Assembly (NCBI GenBank): GCA_047602055.1
Contig: JASGIG010000001.1
Coordinates: forward strand, 2,790,001 to 2,854,000
Source of the DNA: JAODBQ01 sp047602055
GTDB lineage: Bacteria; Actinomycetota; Acidimicrobiia; Acidimicrobiales; Ilumatobacteraceae
Direction of reading: 5' to 3'
Length of the DNA stretch: 64,000 nucleotides
How positions within the stretch are numbered: the first letter of the stretch is position 1; each line of letters opens with the position of its first letter. Positions 42,325 to 50,862 of this stretch are shown piece after piece. The notes under the pieces are model-generated. The model ran no database searches. It was not told the origin of the DNA and saw only the letters and a list, made by a program, of their open reading frames with translations. Both the position numbers and the translations under genes were made by a program.

Positions 42325-42549
42325 ATGCAACGCCCGGTTCGCTTCGAGCACACCCGCTACCTCGGCGACAAGCGGACCCAGCTCGTCTACGACCTCGACG
42401 CGTGGGACGACAAGGCCGTGATCGACGACATCGTCGCCGCCGAGACCGGTCTGTGCTTCGGGCCGGACACCCTGGCCGAGGCCCGCAACCGCGGCTACAC
42501 GCTGGCCGAGCCGGGGATGCACCGGCGGATGCGCAAGCCGCGGGCGTGA
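42325..42549 (+). CDS. Small conserved-looking hypothetical protein
   Basis: 74 residues from ATG 42325 (QRPVRFEHTRYLGDKRTQLV). Highly charged, no membrane segment or signal. It is divergent from the DsbA-like gene (49 nt) and 22 nt before the hydrolase gene, so it is likely the first gene of that pair. Function unknown. Confidence 0.65.
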   Translation: MQRPVRFEHTRYLGDKRTQLVYDLDAWDDKAVIDDIVAAETGLCFGPDTLAEARNRGYTLAEPGMHRRMRKPRA

Positions 42550-42571
42550 CCGCGGAGGCCGTGCCGGGGGC

Positions 42572-43333
42572 GTGAACGGCAACGGGTACTTCGTCTCGGG
42601 GCACAACCTCAAGCTCGCCCGCTACCTTGCCCGTCCCGCCGGGCGGCCCGGCCCGCTGCCGGGCGTGATCCTCTGCCACGGTTTCCCGATCGGCCCACTC
42701 GACGCCCGCCAGAGCGGCGGGACGTTCCCCGAGCTGATCGACCGGGTGGCCAACGAGCTGGGCTTCTCGGCGATGTCGTTCAACTTCCGGGGATGCGGCA
42801 ACAGCGAGGGCGACTTCTCGCTGCAGGGCTGGGTCGACGACCTGCGCGCCGCGATCGATCACCTGATCGCCGAGGCGACGCCGACCGGGCTGTGGCTGAT
42901 CGGCACGAACACGGGTGGGTCGATCGCGACGTGCGTCGGCGCCGACGATCCGAGGGTGCGCGGTGCCGCACTGTTGAGCCCGCGGGCCGACTTCGACGAC
43001 TGGGCTGCGCAGCCGCGGCGCTTCCTGGAGCACGCTCGGGAGATCGGTGCGGTGCGCACGCCCGGCTTTCCGCGGGCGTTCGACGAGTGGGCCCGCGAGC
43101 TGCGCCGCTTCCGCCCGGTCGACGCGGCCCGGCGGTTCGCGCCGCGGGCGATGCTGGTGATGCACGGTGACGAGGACGACGCCGTCCCCGTGGCCGATGC
43201 CCGGCAGCTCGCCGAGGCCCACGGCACGGCCGAGCTGCGCCTGTTCGCCGGCGCCGGACACCGCCTGCGCCACGACCCACGGGCGATCGCCGTCCTCCTC
43301 GGCTGGCTGGACCGTCAGCGCCTCACCGAATAG
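42572..43333 (+). CDS. Alpha/beta hydrolase-fold protein with atypical nucleophile elbow
   Basis: 253 residues from GTG 42572. Fold landmarks: GVILCHGFPIGPLDARQSGG, FNFRGCGNSEGDF, LVMHGDEDDAVP (Asp) and FAGAGHRLRHDP (His). The elbow reads LIGTNTGGSIA, with Asn where the catalytic Ser of GxSxG should be, so classical serine hydrolase chemistry is doubtful. Confidence 0.82.
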   Translation: MNGNGYFVSGHNLKLARYLARPAGRPGPLPGVILCHGFPIGPLDARQSGGTFPELIDRVANELGFSAMSFNFRGCGNSEGDFSLQGWVDDLRAAIDHLIAEATPTGLWLIGTNTGGSIATCVGADDPRVRGAALLSPRADFDDWAAQPRRFLEHAREIGAVRTPGFPRAFDEWARELRRFRPVDAARRFAPRAMLVMHGDEDDAVPVADARQLAEAHGTAELRLFAGAGHRLRHDPRAIAVLLGWLDRQRLTE

Positions 43334-43341
43334 GGGCGTCT

Positions 43342-43382
43342 TGTCGCGCCGTGACCGGGAACCTTCCGGTCACGGCGCGACA
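43342..43382. terminator. Bidirectional terminator hairpin
   Basis: Perfect 17-bp stem (TGTCGCGCCGTGACCGG with its complement at 43366-43382) and a 7-nt loop, placed 8 nt after the hydrolase stop and ~30 nt from the convergent galE stop. Confidence 0.8.
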
Positions 43383-43411
43383 GGTCCGGGTGAAGGTCGG
43401 GTCAGGCCCGC

Positions 43412-44395
43412 TCAGTCGTCGTAGCCGTCGACGTGGGTGCTGTGCCAGGCCCACGCCGAGGCGATGATCTCGTCGAGGCCCATGGTCGCCTGCCAGCCGA
43501 GCGTCGCCTGCACCAGCGTCGGGTCGGCGTAGACGGCGACAGGGTCGCCGGCGCGGCGGCCGACGATCTCGTGGGGGACCTCGCGGCCGCTGATGCGAGC
43601 CGTCGCCTCGATGACCTCCATCACGCTGCTGCCCTGCCCAGTGCCGACGTTGAGGGCCGTCGTCGCCCCGCCGTCGGCGAGGTAGTCGAGCGCCCTGACG
43701 TGGGCGTCGGCGAGGTCGTCGACGTGGATGTAGTCGCGGATGCAGGTGCCGTCGGGGGTCGGGTAGTCGTTGCCGAAGACCTGCAGCGGCTTGCGCCGGC
43801 CGAGCGTCGCCTTCATCGCCACCGGCACGAGGTTCAGCGCCTCCGCCCAGTCCTCGCCGATGCGGCTGTCGGCGCTGGCCCCGGCGGCGTTGAAGTAGCG
43901 CAGGCTCACCGAGCGCAGCCCGTGGGTGTGCTCGTACCAGCGCAGGATCCGCTCGGTCATCGCCTTGGACTCGGCGTAGACGCTCTCGGGCTGGATCGGC
44001 GCGGCCTCCGTGACCGGGGCCACCGCCGGCGTGCCGTACACCGAGCAGGACGAGGAGAACACGATCTGATCGATCCCCGCGGCGTTGAGCGCCTCGGCGA
44101 GCTTGGTGGTGCCGGTGACGTTGTTGATCCAGTAGCGCGACGGGTCCGACATCGACTCGCCGACGCTCTTGTACGCGGCGAAGTGAACGACCTGGGTGAC
44201 CTCGCGGCGGTCGCACAGGTCGATCACCAGGTCGTGGTCGGCGATGTCGCCGACGACCAGCTCGGCCTCGATCACCGCGTCGCGGTGGCCGTACTCCATC
44301 GAGTCGAGGACGACGACCTCGCGCCCCTGCGCGGTGAGCCGGCGTACGGTGTGCGAGCCGATGTAGCCGGCGCCGCCGGTGACGAGGATGCTCAA
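43412..44395 (-). CDS. galE: UDP-glucose 4-epimerase
   Basis: 327 residues from TTG 44395, overlapping the uxs stop as TTGA. NAD motif TGGAGYIGS, catalytic Ser in FSSSCSVYG, YxxxK in YAESK, and late VGTGQGSSVMEV and GRRAGDPVAVYADP typical of GalE. Interconverts UDP-glucose and UDP-galactose (or the N-acetyl or uronic forms). Third gene of the UDP-sugar operon. Confidence 0.95.
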   Translation of the reverse strand: MSILVTGGAGYIGSHTVRRLTAQGREVVVLDSMEYGHRDAVIEAELVVGDIADHDLVIDLCDRREVTQVVHFAAYKSVGESMSDPSRYWINNVTGTTKLAEALNAAGIDQIVFSSSCSVYGTPAVAPVTEAAPIQPESVYAESKAMTERILRWYEHTHGLRSVSLRYFNAAGASADSRIGEDWAEALNLVPVAMKATLGRRKPLQVFGNDYPTPDGTCIRDYIHVDDLADAHVRALDYLADGGATTALNVGTGQGSSVMEVIEATARISGREVPHEIVGRRAGDPVAVYADPTLVQATLGWQATMGLDEIIASAWAWHSTHVDGYDD

Positions 44396-45360
44396 GCTGG
44401 TGCCTCCGTGATGGCTTCGTTGGCGGCGAAGTGGTCGATCATCCGGCGCAGGCCGTCGCGCAGCGCGATCTGCGGGCGCCAGCCGTACGTCGACTCGACG
44501 AGGGTGATGTCGGGCTGGCGCTGCAGCGGGTCGCCCTCGCGCTCGGGTGGCAGTGGGACGGAGACGATCTCGCTCGACGAGCCGGTCAGCTCGACCACCA
44601 GCTCGGCCAGCTCGCGCATCGTGAACTCGCCGGGGTTGCCGACGTTGACCGGACCGGTGAGCGGGCCGTCGAGCACGGCGGTGAGGCCGACGATCTCGTC
44701 GGCGACGTGGCAGAAGCTGCGCGTCTGGGTGCCGTCGCCGTGGAGCGTGATCGGCTCGCCGCGCAGGGCCTGGACGACGAAGGTGTTGACGACGCGGCCG
44801 TCGTCGGGTCGCATCCGCTCGCCGTAGGTGTTGAAGATCCGCACGATGCGGACGTCGACGCCGTGGGTGCGGTGGTACGCCATCGTCAGCGCCTCGCTGA
44901 ACCGCTTGGCCTCGTCGTAGCAGCTGCGCGGCCCGGTGCTGCTGACGTTGCCCCAGTACGACTCGGGCTGCGGGTGCACGAGCGGGTCGCCGTAGACCTC
45001 GCTGGTGGAGGCGAGGAAGAAGCGGGCGCCGTGGGCGTGGGCGAGATCGAGCAGGTTGCGGGTGCCGGTGGAGCCGACGGCGAGGATCTCCAGCGGCATC
45101 GTCGCGAAGTCGAGGGGGGAGGCCGGGCTGGCCAGGTCGAGGACGGCGTCGTAGCGGTCGTCGAGGATCGCGTCGGGCAGGCCGAGGGTGATGTCGTGCT
45201 CGACGAGCGTGAAGCCGGGGTGGCCGGCGAGGTGGGCGACGTTGACCGGCCGGCCGGTGGCGAAGTTGTCGACGGCGACGACCTCGTCGCCACGGGCGAG
45301 CAGCAGGTCGGCGAGGTGTGAGCCGATGAACCCGCCGCCGCCGGCGATCAACGCGCGCAT
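44392..45360 (-). CDS. UDP-glucuronate decarboxylase (UDP-xylose synthase)-like SDR
   Basis: 322 residues from ATG 45360. GGGGFIGSHLADLLLARGDE, ASTSEVYGDPLVHPQPESYW then GNVSSTGPRSCYDEAKR (YxxxK) is the characteristic UXS block; FNTYGERMRPDDGRVVNTFV follows. Converts UDP-glucuronate, the ugd product, to UDP-xylose. Its ATG overlaps the ugd stop (TGATG). Confidence 0.92.
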   Translation of the reverse strand: MRALIAGGGGFIGSHLADLLLARGDEVVAVDNFATGRPVNVAHLAGHPGFTLVEHDITLGLPDAILDDRYDAVLDLASPASPLDFATMPLEILAVGSTGTRNLLDLAHAHGARFFLASTSEVYGDPLVHPQPESYWGNVSSTGPRSCYDEAKRFSEALTMAYHRTHGVDVRIVRIFNTYGERMRPDDGRVVNTFVVQALRGEPITLHGDGTQTRSFCHVADEIVGLTAVLDGPLTGPVNVGNPGEFTMRELAELVVELTGSSSEIVSVPLPPEREGDPLQRQPDITLVESTYGWRPQIALRDGLRRMIDHFAANEAITEAPA

Positions 45361-47996
45361 CAGCGGCCGATGCCCTGGTGGCGGAACCCGGCGCGCTGCC
45401 AGTCGGCGCGGTCGAGCAGGTTGCGGGCGTCGATGACGTCGCGTCCGATCATCCGGGCGGCGACCTTGCCGGGCTCGATCCAGCGGAAGTCGTCCCACTC
45501 GGTGAGCACGGCGAGGACGTCGGCACCGGCCGTGGCCTCCTCGGGGTCGGCGCAGATCTGGACGTCGTCGGGCAGGCCGGGCTTGGGACCGTCGACGGTC
45601 GGATCGAAGGCCTGGACGGTGGCGCCAGCGGCGATCAGCCGGCCGATGATCGACAGCGACGGCGAGTCGCGCAGGTCGTCGGTGCCGGCCTTGAACGTCA
45701 GCCCCCAGACGGCGACGCAGCAGCCGCGCAGCAACCCGCCCGCCGCCAAGCGGATCTTCTCGGTCACCCGGTCGAACTGCTGGTTGTTGACCGCGACGAC
45801 CCCGTCGAGCAGATCGAACTGGTACCCCGCGTCGTGAGCGATCTTCAACAGCGCCTTCGAGTCCTTCGGGAAGCAGTTGTGGGCGACGAGCCCTGCGGTC
45901 GTCACGACGGTGTGGTTGTGGGCCACCTCGACGGAGTAGACGAGCTGCTCGGCGTGTTCGCTGCGGATCTCGACGACACGCACCCACGCGGTGCCCTTGC
46001 GGTCGACGCGGTAGCCGGTCGGCGCGACGCGCTGTTGTCGGCAGGCGATGTTTCCGAGGACGGTGGCGCGCTCGTGTGGCTCGAGCAGCCACAGCGCATC
46101 CTCGATCTGATCGGCACCTGAGATCGTCAACCAGTGCGTGTCGACGGTGCTCTTCGTCGGGTGCGCGACCTTCTGCCGAGCGACGATGCCGAGCTCGCCG
46201 AGCAGGCGGAGCACCCCGTCGGCCAACGCGGGCGAGACGGTGCCGTACTCGAGCACGACGGACGGCCCGCCGTTGACCAGCGACCACGACCCGTCGCCAG
46301 CCCACAGCCCCCGCAACAGTGCCTGTTTCGCCTCGTCCGAGGTGGTCCACACGAGATCGGGGATGCGATGGTCGCAGCAGGAGCGGCCGAGGCCGAGTCC
46401 GTGTTCGAACCACGCGGTGAGCAGGCGCGACGAGATCGAGACCTGGGTGGTGGTTGGCAAGCGGCGGACGTCGAGCTTGACGCCGAGGCCTCGCCAGTAG
46501 CTGGCGACGAAGTCGACGAGATGCGCCTCGTCGGTGGGATGGAAGGACCAGCACACGCGGTGGCGGGCGCCGTCGATGCCGATGTGACCTTCGGCGAGGT
46601 ACAGGCCGACGATCTCCCACAGCTCGTCGGTCAGCTCGATCTCGGTCGGGACGTAGGTGCCGTTGGTCGTCGCCGCGCTGGCGCCGGCAAGGTCCAGGCC
46701 GAGGCGCCGCGCCTCGGCGAGGCGCAGGGTGCCGCTGCGGCGGGTGGTCAAGCGACGAGGTCGGGGCAGCTCGTGGTCGACGGCGCGAGCGGCGGCCCGC
46801 TGTTCCGGCGTCAAGCGGAGGACGATCGCCTCCTCGTCGATCTCGGCACTGGATGCGCTCGACAGGACGGATGCCCGCCGCGGTGTGTCGATCTCGGCGA
46901 GCGGAGTGCCGAGGGAGACAGGGAGCCAGTCGCCGACGGTGAGGCCCGCGGCATCCGTGAGGTGGACGATCTCGTCCGCGCGGCGGACGAGCAGCGGGTG
47001 ATCGGCGGTGACGCGCAGCCGGTGGCCCGTCTTCGTGTGAATGCTGATCATGTCGCCGTCGTACGGGCGAACGGAGACGGCGAGGGCCGGGTGGAGCTCG
47101 GGGCGAACCTGGCCTTCGGACCAGCTGAGCACCTCGAGATCGTCCAGCGGCAGGTGGACGAGCTCGTCGAAACGGACGAGCCGCATCGCGCCACCGGTCT
47201 TGACGAGGCAGGTCTCGGCGCCGTCGAAGCAACTCCCGCCCCAGCCCGGGCCGGGGCGGAGGAACTCGCTGCCGATGCGCTTGTCGTAGCCCATGCCGAC
47301 GACGACGTCGTTGACGTCGGCACCGACGCCCTCGCAGATCGCGGCGATGGCGTTGATGAAGCTCAGCTTGGTGGCGAGGAACGCGTTCGCTGCGTACTTG
47401 ATGGTCTCGGCCGACGGGGGGTCGGTGATGATGATCTGCGTGTTGACACGGTCGTAGAGGGATCCGACCTTGATCGCCGCGGCGCGGTCGTCGCAGCCGA
47501 CGACGACCCGGTCGGGCTTGAGGAAGTCGTCGACGGCGGAGCCTTCGCGTAGGAACTCGGGGTTGCTGACGACCTTCACGTCGGCACGGCGCAGCACCCG
47601 CTCGACGACCTTGGCGCTGCCGACGGGGACCGTCGATTTGTTGACGACGACGCTCTCGTAGGGGAGCACGTCCTTGATCTCCCGAGCGGCCTGCTCGACG
47701 TAGGTCAGGTCGGCGGAGCCGTCGTCGCCCTGCGGGGTCGGGACGCACAGGAAGGCGATCTCGCACTCGACGACGGCGTTGGCGGCGCCGACGACGAAGC
47801 GCAGGTTGCCGTTGCGCAGCCCTTCCTGCACGAGGTCCTCCAACCCGTGCTCGACGATCGGGATCTCGCCTCGCGACAGGCGCTCCACCTTGGCTTCGTC
47901 GATGTCAGCACAGGTGACGTCGTGACCGAGGTGGGCGAAGCACGCGCCCGTCGTCAGCCCGACGTACCCCGTGCCGATGATGGCGATCCGGGTCAT
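45360..47996 (-). CDS. ugd: UDP-glucose 6-dehydrogenase precursor containing an intein
   Basis: 878 residues from ATG 47996. Extein parts: residues 1-255 (RIAIIGTGYVGLTTGACFAH, VNKSTVPVGSAKVVERVL, NPEFLREGSAVDDFLKPDR, RPGPGWGGS) and 708-878 (CFPKDSKALLKIAHDAG, VWGLTFKAGTDDLRDSPS). Joined they give a 426-residue UGD with the catalytic nucleophile Cys of GGSCFPKD at the splice junction. The reaction is UDP-glucose plus 2 NAD+ to UDP-glucuronate. The intervening 452 residues are an intein (see separate entry). Without splicing the catalytic Cys is displaced and the enzyme should be inactive. First gene of ugd-uxs-galE. Confidence 0.95.
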   Translation of the reverse strand: MTRIAIIGTGYVGLTTGACFAHLGHDVTCADIDEAKVERLSRGEIPIVEHGLEDLVQEGLRNGNLRFVVGAANAVVECEIAFLCVPTPQGDDGSADLTYVEQAAREIKDVLPYESVVVNKSTVPVGSAKVVERVLRRADVKVVSNPEFLREGSAVDDFLKPDRVVVGCDDRAAAIKVGSLYDRVNTQIIITDPPSAETIKYAANAFLATKLSFINAIAAICEGVGADVNDVVVGMGYDKRIGSEFLRPGPGWGGSCFDGAETCLVKTGGAMRLVRFDELVHLPLDDLEVLSWSEGQVRPELHPALAVSVRPYDGDMISIHTKTGHRLRVTADHPLLVRRADEIVHLTDAAGLTVGDWLPVSLGTPLAEIDTPRRASVLSSASSAEIDEEAIVLRLTPEQRAAARAVDHELPRPRRLTTRRSGTLRLAEARRLGLDLAGASAATTNGTYVPTEIELTDELWEIVGLYLAEGHIGIDGARHRVCWSFHPTDEAHLVDFVASYWRGLGVKLDVRRLPTTTQVSISSRLLTAWFEHGLGLGRSCCDHRIPDLVWTTSDEAKQALLRGLWAGDGSWSLVNGGPSVVLEYGTVSPALADGVLRLLGELGIVARQKVAHPTKSTVDTHWLTISGADQIEDALWLLEPHERATVLGNIACRQQRVAPTGYRVDRKGTAWVRVVEIRSEHAEQLVYSVEVAHNHTVVTTAGLVAHNCFPKDSKALLKIAHDAGYQFDLLDGVVAVNNQQFDRVTEKIRLAAGGLLRGCCVAVWGLTFKAGTDDLRDSPSLSIIGRLIAAGATVQAFDPTVDGPKPGLPDDVQICADPEEATAGADVLAVLTEWDDFRWIEPGKVAARMIGRDVIDARNLLDRADWQRAGFRHQGIGR
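45876..47231 (-). mobile_element. Intein with LAGLIDADG homing endonuclease in UDP-glucose dehydrogenase
   Basis: 452 residues (256-707 of the precursor). Splicing motifs: Cys1 (CFDGAETCLVKTGG), block B GHRLRVTADHPLLV (TxxH at 75-78), block F YSVEVAHNHTVVTTAG, block G GLVAHN with His451-Asn452, and Cys+1 of the extein. Homing endonuclease motifs: LWEIVGLYLAEGHIGID (~204-220) and LLRGLWAGDGS (~305-315), both keeping the acidic residue, so the nuclease may be active. It lies exactly before the conserved catalytic Cys, a highly conserved site that suits homing. Confidence 0.95.
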
Positions 47997-48265
47997 GGGC
48001 CGTGAGGCTACAAGTCGCCGGCGAACGCTACCCAGCGTGACCGGGCGGAACGATCCGAACGGCCTACAGACCCGGTTTCGTCGCGACCCGAGCTGAGACG
48101 AGCGGCGGTCGGCGTCGGCATCGGCCGTCGCCGTGCTCGAACCAGCGGTCACCGACCATCCGGCCGCGGCGAGCGCGACCGCGGTCACGACTCGGAGGGC
48201 TCGCTGCATCGTGACCCGAACGTCGCGAAGCTGTGTACACGTCGCGACCGAGGTGGGCGAAGCAC
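47997..48265 (-). other. Region upstream of ugd with signal-peptide remnant and duplicated ugd fragment
   Basis: No intact gene. An ATG at 48210 opens QRALRVVTAVALAAAGWSVT plus AGSSTATADA, a good signal peptide, but what follows is not protein-like and the frame simply runs into ugd. At 48241-48265 the minus strand reads TGCTTCGCCCACCTCGGTC, identical to the ugd segment encoding CFAHLG at ~47927-47945. The ugd promoter must lie within this stretch. Confidence 0.45.
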
Positions 48266-48295
48266 CGACCTCGTCAGCGAATGCTGACGAGGTCG
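48266..48295 (-). terminator. Terminator hairpin overlapping the GT2 stop
   Basis: 13-bp perfect stem (CGACCTCGTCAGC with its complement, 4-nt loop). The GT2 stop codon (48274-48276) lies inside it, so termination and the last codons share the same bases. Confidence 0.7.
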
Positions 48296-49164
48296 TGGAG
48301 TGCGCCGGTGCGACCCGGCGCTGGCCGGCCGAGCGAGCTGGCGACGGCGAGCAGCCCGCCCGCCCGCTGGGACCAGTGCAGGCGTGCTGCCCTCGCGGTA
48401 TGCGTCCAGCCCTGAGCACGTGCCGCGTTCATCACCTCGTACGCGATGTCGGTCTCCTCGCGAAGGCGGGTGAACACCTTGGTGTTCTGGGCGGTCATCG
48501 TGCCCTCGTGGCGGCGGTAGCGGTACAGCGGCGTGCGGTCGACGAGGATCGTGCCGCCGTCCAGCAACAGCCGTGCGACCAGGTCGACGTCCATCACCTG
48601 GGTCCATCGAGCGTCGAACGCTGGTCGCGGCAGCAGCGTGATTCGATACGAGAACGCAGGGAAGTAGAGGAAGAAGCCCGACATCAAACGGGCGAGTCCC
48701 CGATCACCGGAGAGGTCAATGCGCTGGTCACGGGGCCACAGGCGCAGCTTGTGACGGTCGGCGACCGTACTGGCGGGATCGCCGCTCGCGCCGATCACCG
48801 TCACCATCGGTGCGAAGACGGCAGCATCGGGACGATCGGCATGCGCGGCGCGGACGGCCGCGACGTAGCCGGGCTCGAGGATGTCGTCGGCGTGCAGCAC
48901 GGCGACGATTCCAGTGCCCGGCGCAGCGAGGCAGCGGTCGAAGTTCGCAGCGATGCCGAGGTTGTGATGGTTACGGACGTAGCGCAGCCGCGGATCGTCG
49001 ATCTCGGCGACGATCTCGGCTGCGCCCGCCTCGGGCGAGCAGTCGTCGATGACCACGGCCGTCCAGTCCTCGTCGGACTGCTGCAACAGGCTGCCGAGCG
49101 TCTCGCGCAGGTAGTCGCGGTTGGCGAAGAACGGGATCCCGAAGCCGATCGTGGAGGTCCACAC
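48274..49164 (-). CDS. GT2 glycosyltransferase
   Basis: 296 residues. FGIPFFANRDYLRETLGSLL, VVIDDCSPEAG, NLGIAANFDRCLA, LHADDILEPGYV (DXD-like HADD) and the catalytic-domain end QVMDVDLVARLLL are typical of GT2 enzymes that add sugars to surface polysaccharide. Upstream gap to the next gene is 131 bp and contains a 14-bp tandem repeat. Confidence 0.88.
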   Translation of the reverse strand: MWTSTIGFGIPFFANRDYLRETLGSLLQQSDEDWTAVVIDDCSPEAGAAEIVAEIDDPRLRYVRNHHNLGIAANFDRCLAAPGTGIVAVLHADDILEPGYVAAVRAAHADRPDAAVFAPMVTVIGASGDPASTVADRHKLRLWPRDQRIDLSGDRGLARLMSGFFLYFPAFSYRITLLPRPAFDARWTQVMDVDLVARLLLDGGTILVDRTPLYRYRRHEGTMTAQNTKVFTRLREETDIAYEVMNAARAQGWTHTARAARLHWSQRAGGLLAVASSLGRPAPGRTGALHDLVSIR

Positions 49165-49249
49165 AGTGATCAGGATGGCACCTGGACGTGTTCTGGTCGA
49201 TCTGTCGAGCGGTTGGTCGCCAGTACGCCCGTGAGATCAGACAGGATCG

Positions 49250-49283
49250 TCGCCCGGCCACGAGCGCCCGGCCACGAGTGCCC
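49250..49283. repeat. Short tandem repeat GCCCGGCCACGAG(C/T)
   Basis: Two 14-bp units (49250-49263, 49264-49277) plus a partial third (GCCCGG to 49283), just downstream of the membrane-protein stop at 49296. No function apparent. Confidence 0.6.
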
Positions 49284-49295
49284 GGCTGCTGAGCA

Positions 49296-50852
49296 TCAGG
49301 TCGGAGGCCGAACGAACCCGTCGCAGAACGGCTCCCCGAAATCGGCCTGGTACGCCGCCTGAAGTCCGTTGATCATGTCGGACTCGTAATAGTCCGGCCA
49401 GGTCAGCGAGGCCCAGTTGGTGAGCGCGGCACAGCGCGCCGCTTCGGGCGCGCCGTCGTCGAACTGTTCGAGGAGCGGCATGTTTCGTGCGTACACGACG
49501 CGAGTGAAGTCGTTCAGGCGCCAGTTGATGGTCATCTGCGCGAACAGGAAGATGCCGAAGATCGTCATCACGCAAAGACGCACGAGGTTGCTGCGCGCCG
49601 CCGCCAATGCCCATGTGGCGATCACTGCGCCGGCCAGGGCGACGACACACGCGCCCACCGCGTACCACATGTACACGTAGCCGACGGCGAGGGTCTCGTT
49701 CTGGACCTTGACCGTGACCGCCTGGAGCCCGGTGGCGAACAGGAGGTAGACGACGGGAGCGACACACGCGGCAACCAGCTCGGAACGCCTTGTGAAGCGC
49801 CATCCGCCCTGGAGCCGGCGGCGCGCCGTTCGGGCCCAGAGCGCGACGACGACGACGACGACGACGGCAACCGGCAGCATCCGGAAGACCATTGGCACAT
49901 TGCCCCCCATCGCAACGGCGGATCGTCGCCAGCTCGCGCCAGGGAGCGCGCCAGCGAGCAACCGCTTCATGGTTCCCGCAGTGCCGGCGAGCCGTGCCGT
50001 CGTTCCGTCGTAGGAGCTCGCGTTCTTGCCGGTCACCGTCCTGCCGTACGCCAAGAGCGCCAGAGGCACCGCGGTGTACCACACTCCTGAGAGCAGCACT
50101 CGCCAATCTCGCCGGTCGCGGATCGCCGTCCATGCACCCGCCGCGATGATCAGACAACCACCGAGGACAGCGCCGAAGGTCATCTCGTAGTACAGCACCG
50201 CAACGGTGGCGATCACCGTGGCGACGACCCATCGGCGCCAGGACGGCCGTTCGATGGCGGTGACTGCCTCCGAGAGGGCCAGGAAGCCGAGGATGACAGA
50301 CCCGAAGCCAGCGAGTGGGTAGTTCGCCACAGGATCGTTCGACCATGGTGCGTGGATCTGCAGCGACCCGAACAACGGGATGGAGACGAGCACCAGGCAG
50401 TCGCGGAACCCGACCGGTCGGAGGAACGTTCGCGCCACGACGAATGCGAAGCGGGCGACTGCCAGGGCGGCGCCGAGCAACACCACATACTTCGTCGCCG
50501 CGTACAACGCGCCGATGCCGATGTCGAGGTGGGCGGCGATCTGGATCCAGGTCCAGTTGTAGGCGACACCGACGAGGTTGCCGACGATGCGGAAGCTGCC
50601 GCCGCTGGTGGCGCCTCGCCATCCGTACTCGAGCGAGTCGAACAGGCCCGTGCCGCTGTGGGCCATCTGGCTGAACGGGTTGACGAAGTCGTCGGCGATC
50701 ACCGGCGAGACGAGCACCGGTAGGAGGACGACGAACGAGATCAGCAGGTAGGTCGCGCTGAAGCCGAGTCTGCGCACGGCGGTTCGGCCCGGCGTGCTCG
50801 GTCGTGTGGCGACCTGTCCGTCGAGAAGCTGTTGCCCAGATCCGCCGAACAC
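49296..50852 (-). CDS. Polytopic membrane protein, glycosyltransferase-C-like
   Basis: 518 residues from GTG 50852, 10 nt after the GT4 stop. First TM at ~33 (LGFSATYLLISFVVLLPVLV) followed by SPVIADDFVNPFSQMAHSGT; the ADDF acidic motif after the first TM is typical of GT-C enzymes. About 11 TM segments and a C-terminal periplasmic domain (NMPLLEQFDDGAPEAARCAA). Role in surface glycan assembly is inferred from context; no specific family assigned. Confidence 0.75.
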   Translation of the reverse strand: MFGGSGQQLLDGQVATRPSTPGRTAVRRLGFSATYLLISFVVLLPVLVSPVIADDFVNPFSQMAHSGTGLFDSLEYGWRGATSGGSFRIVGNLVGVAYNWTWIQIAAHLDIGIGALYAATKYVVLLGAALAVARFAFVVARTFLRPVGFRDCLVLVSIPLFGSLQIHAPWSNDPVANYPLAGFGSVILGFLALSEAVTAIERPSWRRWVVATVIATVAVLYYEMTFGAVLGGCLIIAAGAWTAIRDRRDWRVLLSGVWYTAVPLALLAYGRTVTGKNASSYDGTTARLAGTAGTMKRLLAGALPGASWRRSAVAMGGNVPMVFRMLPVAVVVVVVVALWARTARRRLQGGWRFTRRSELVAACVAPVVYLLFATGLQAVTVKVQNETLAVGYVYMWYAVGACVVALAGAVIATWALAAARSNLVRLCVMTIFGIFLFAQMTINWRLNDFTRVVYARNMPLLEQFDDGAPEAARCAALTNWASLTWPDYYESDMINGLQAAYQADFGEPFCDGFVRPPT

Positions 50853-50862
50853 CGGCGGCAGG

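Noticed and set aside
48133..49362. Long plus-strand frame over the GT2 gene
   Set aside because: Its translation is Arg/Ala/Val-rich with no family motif, a typical antisense shadow in GC-rich DNA. The minus-strand GT2 has clear motifs.
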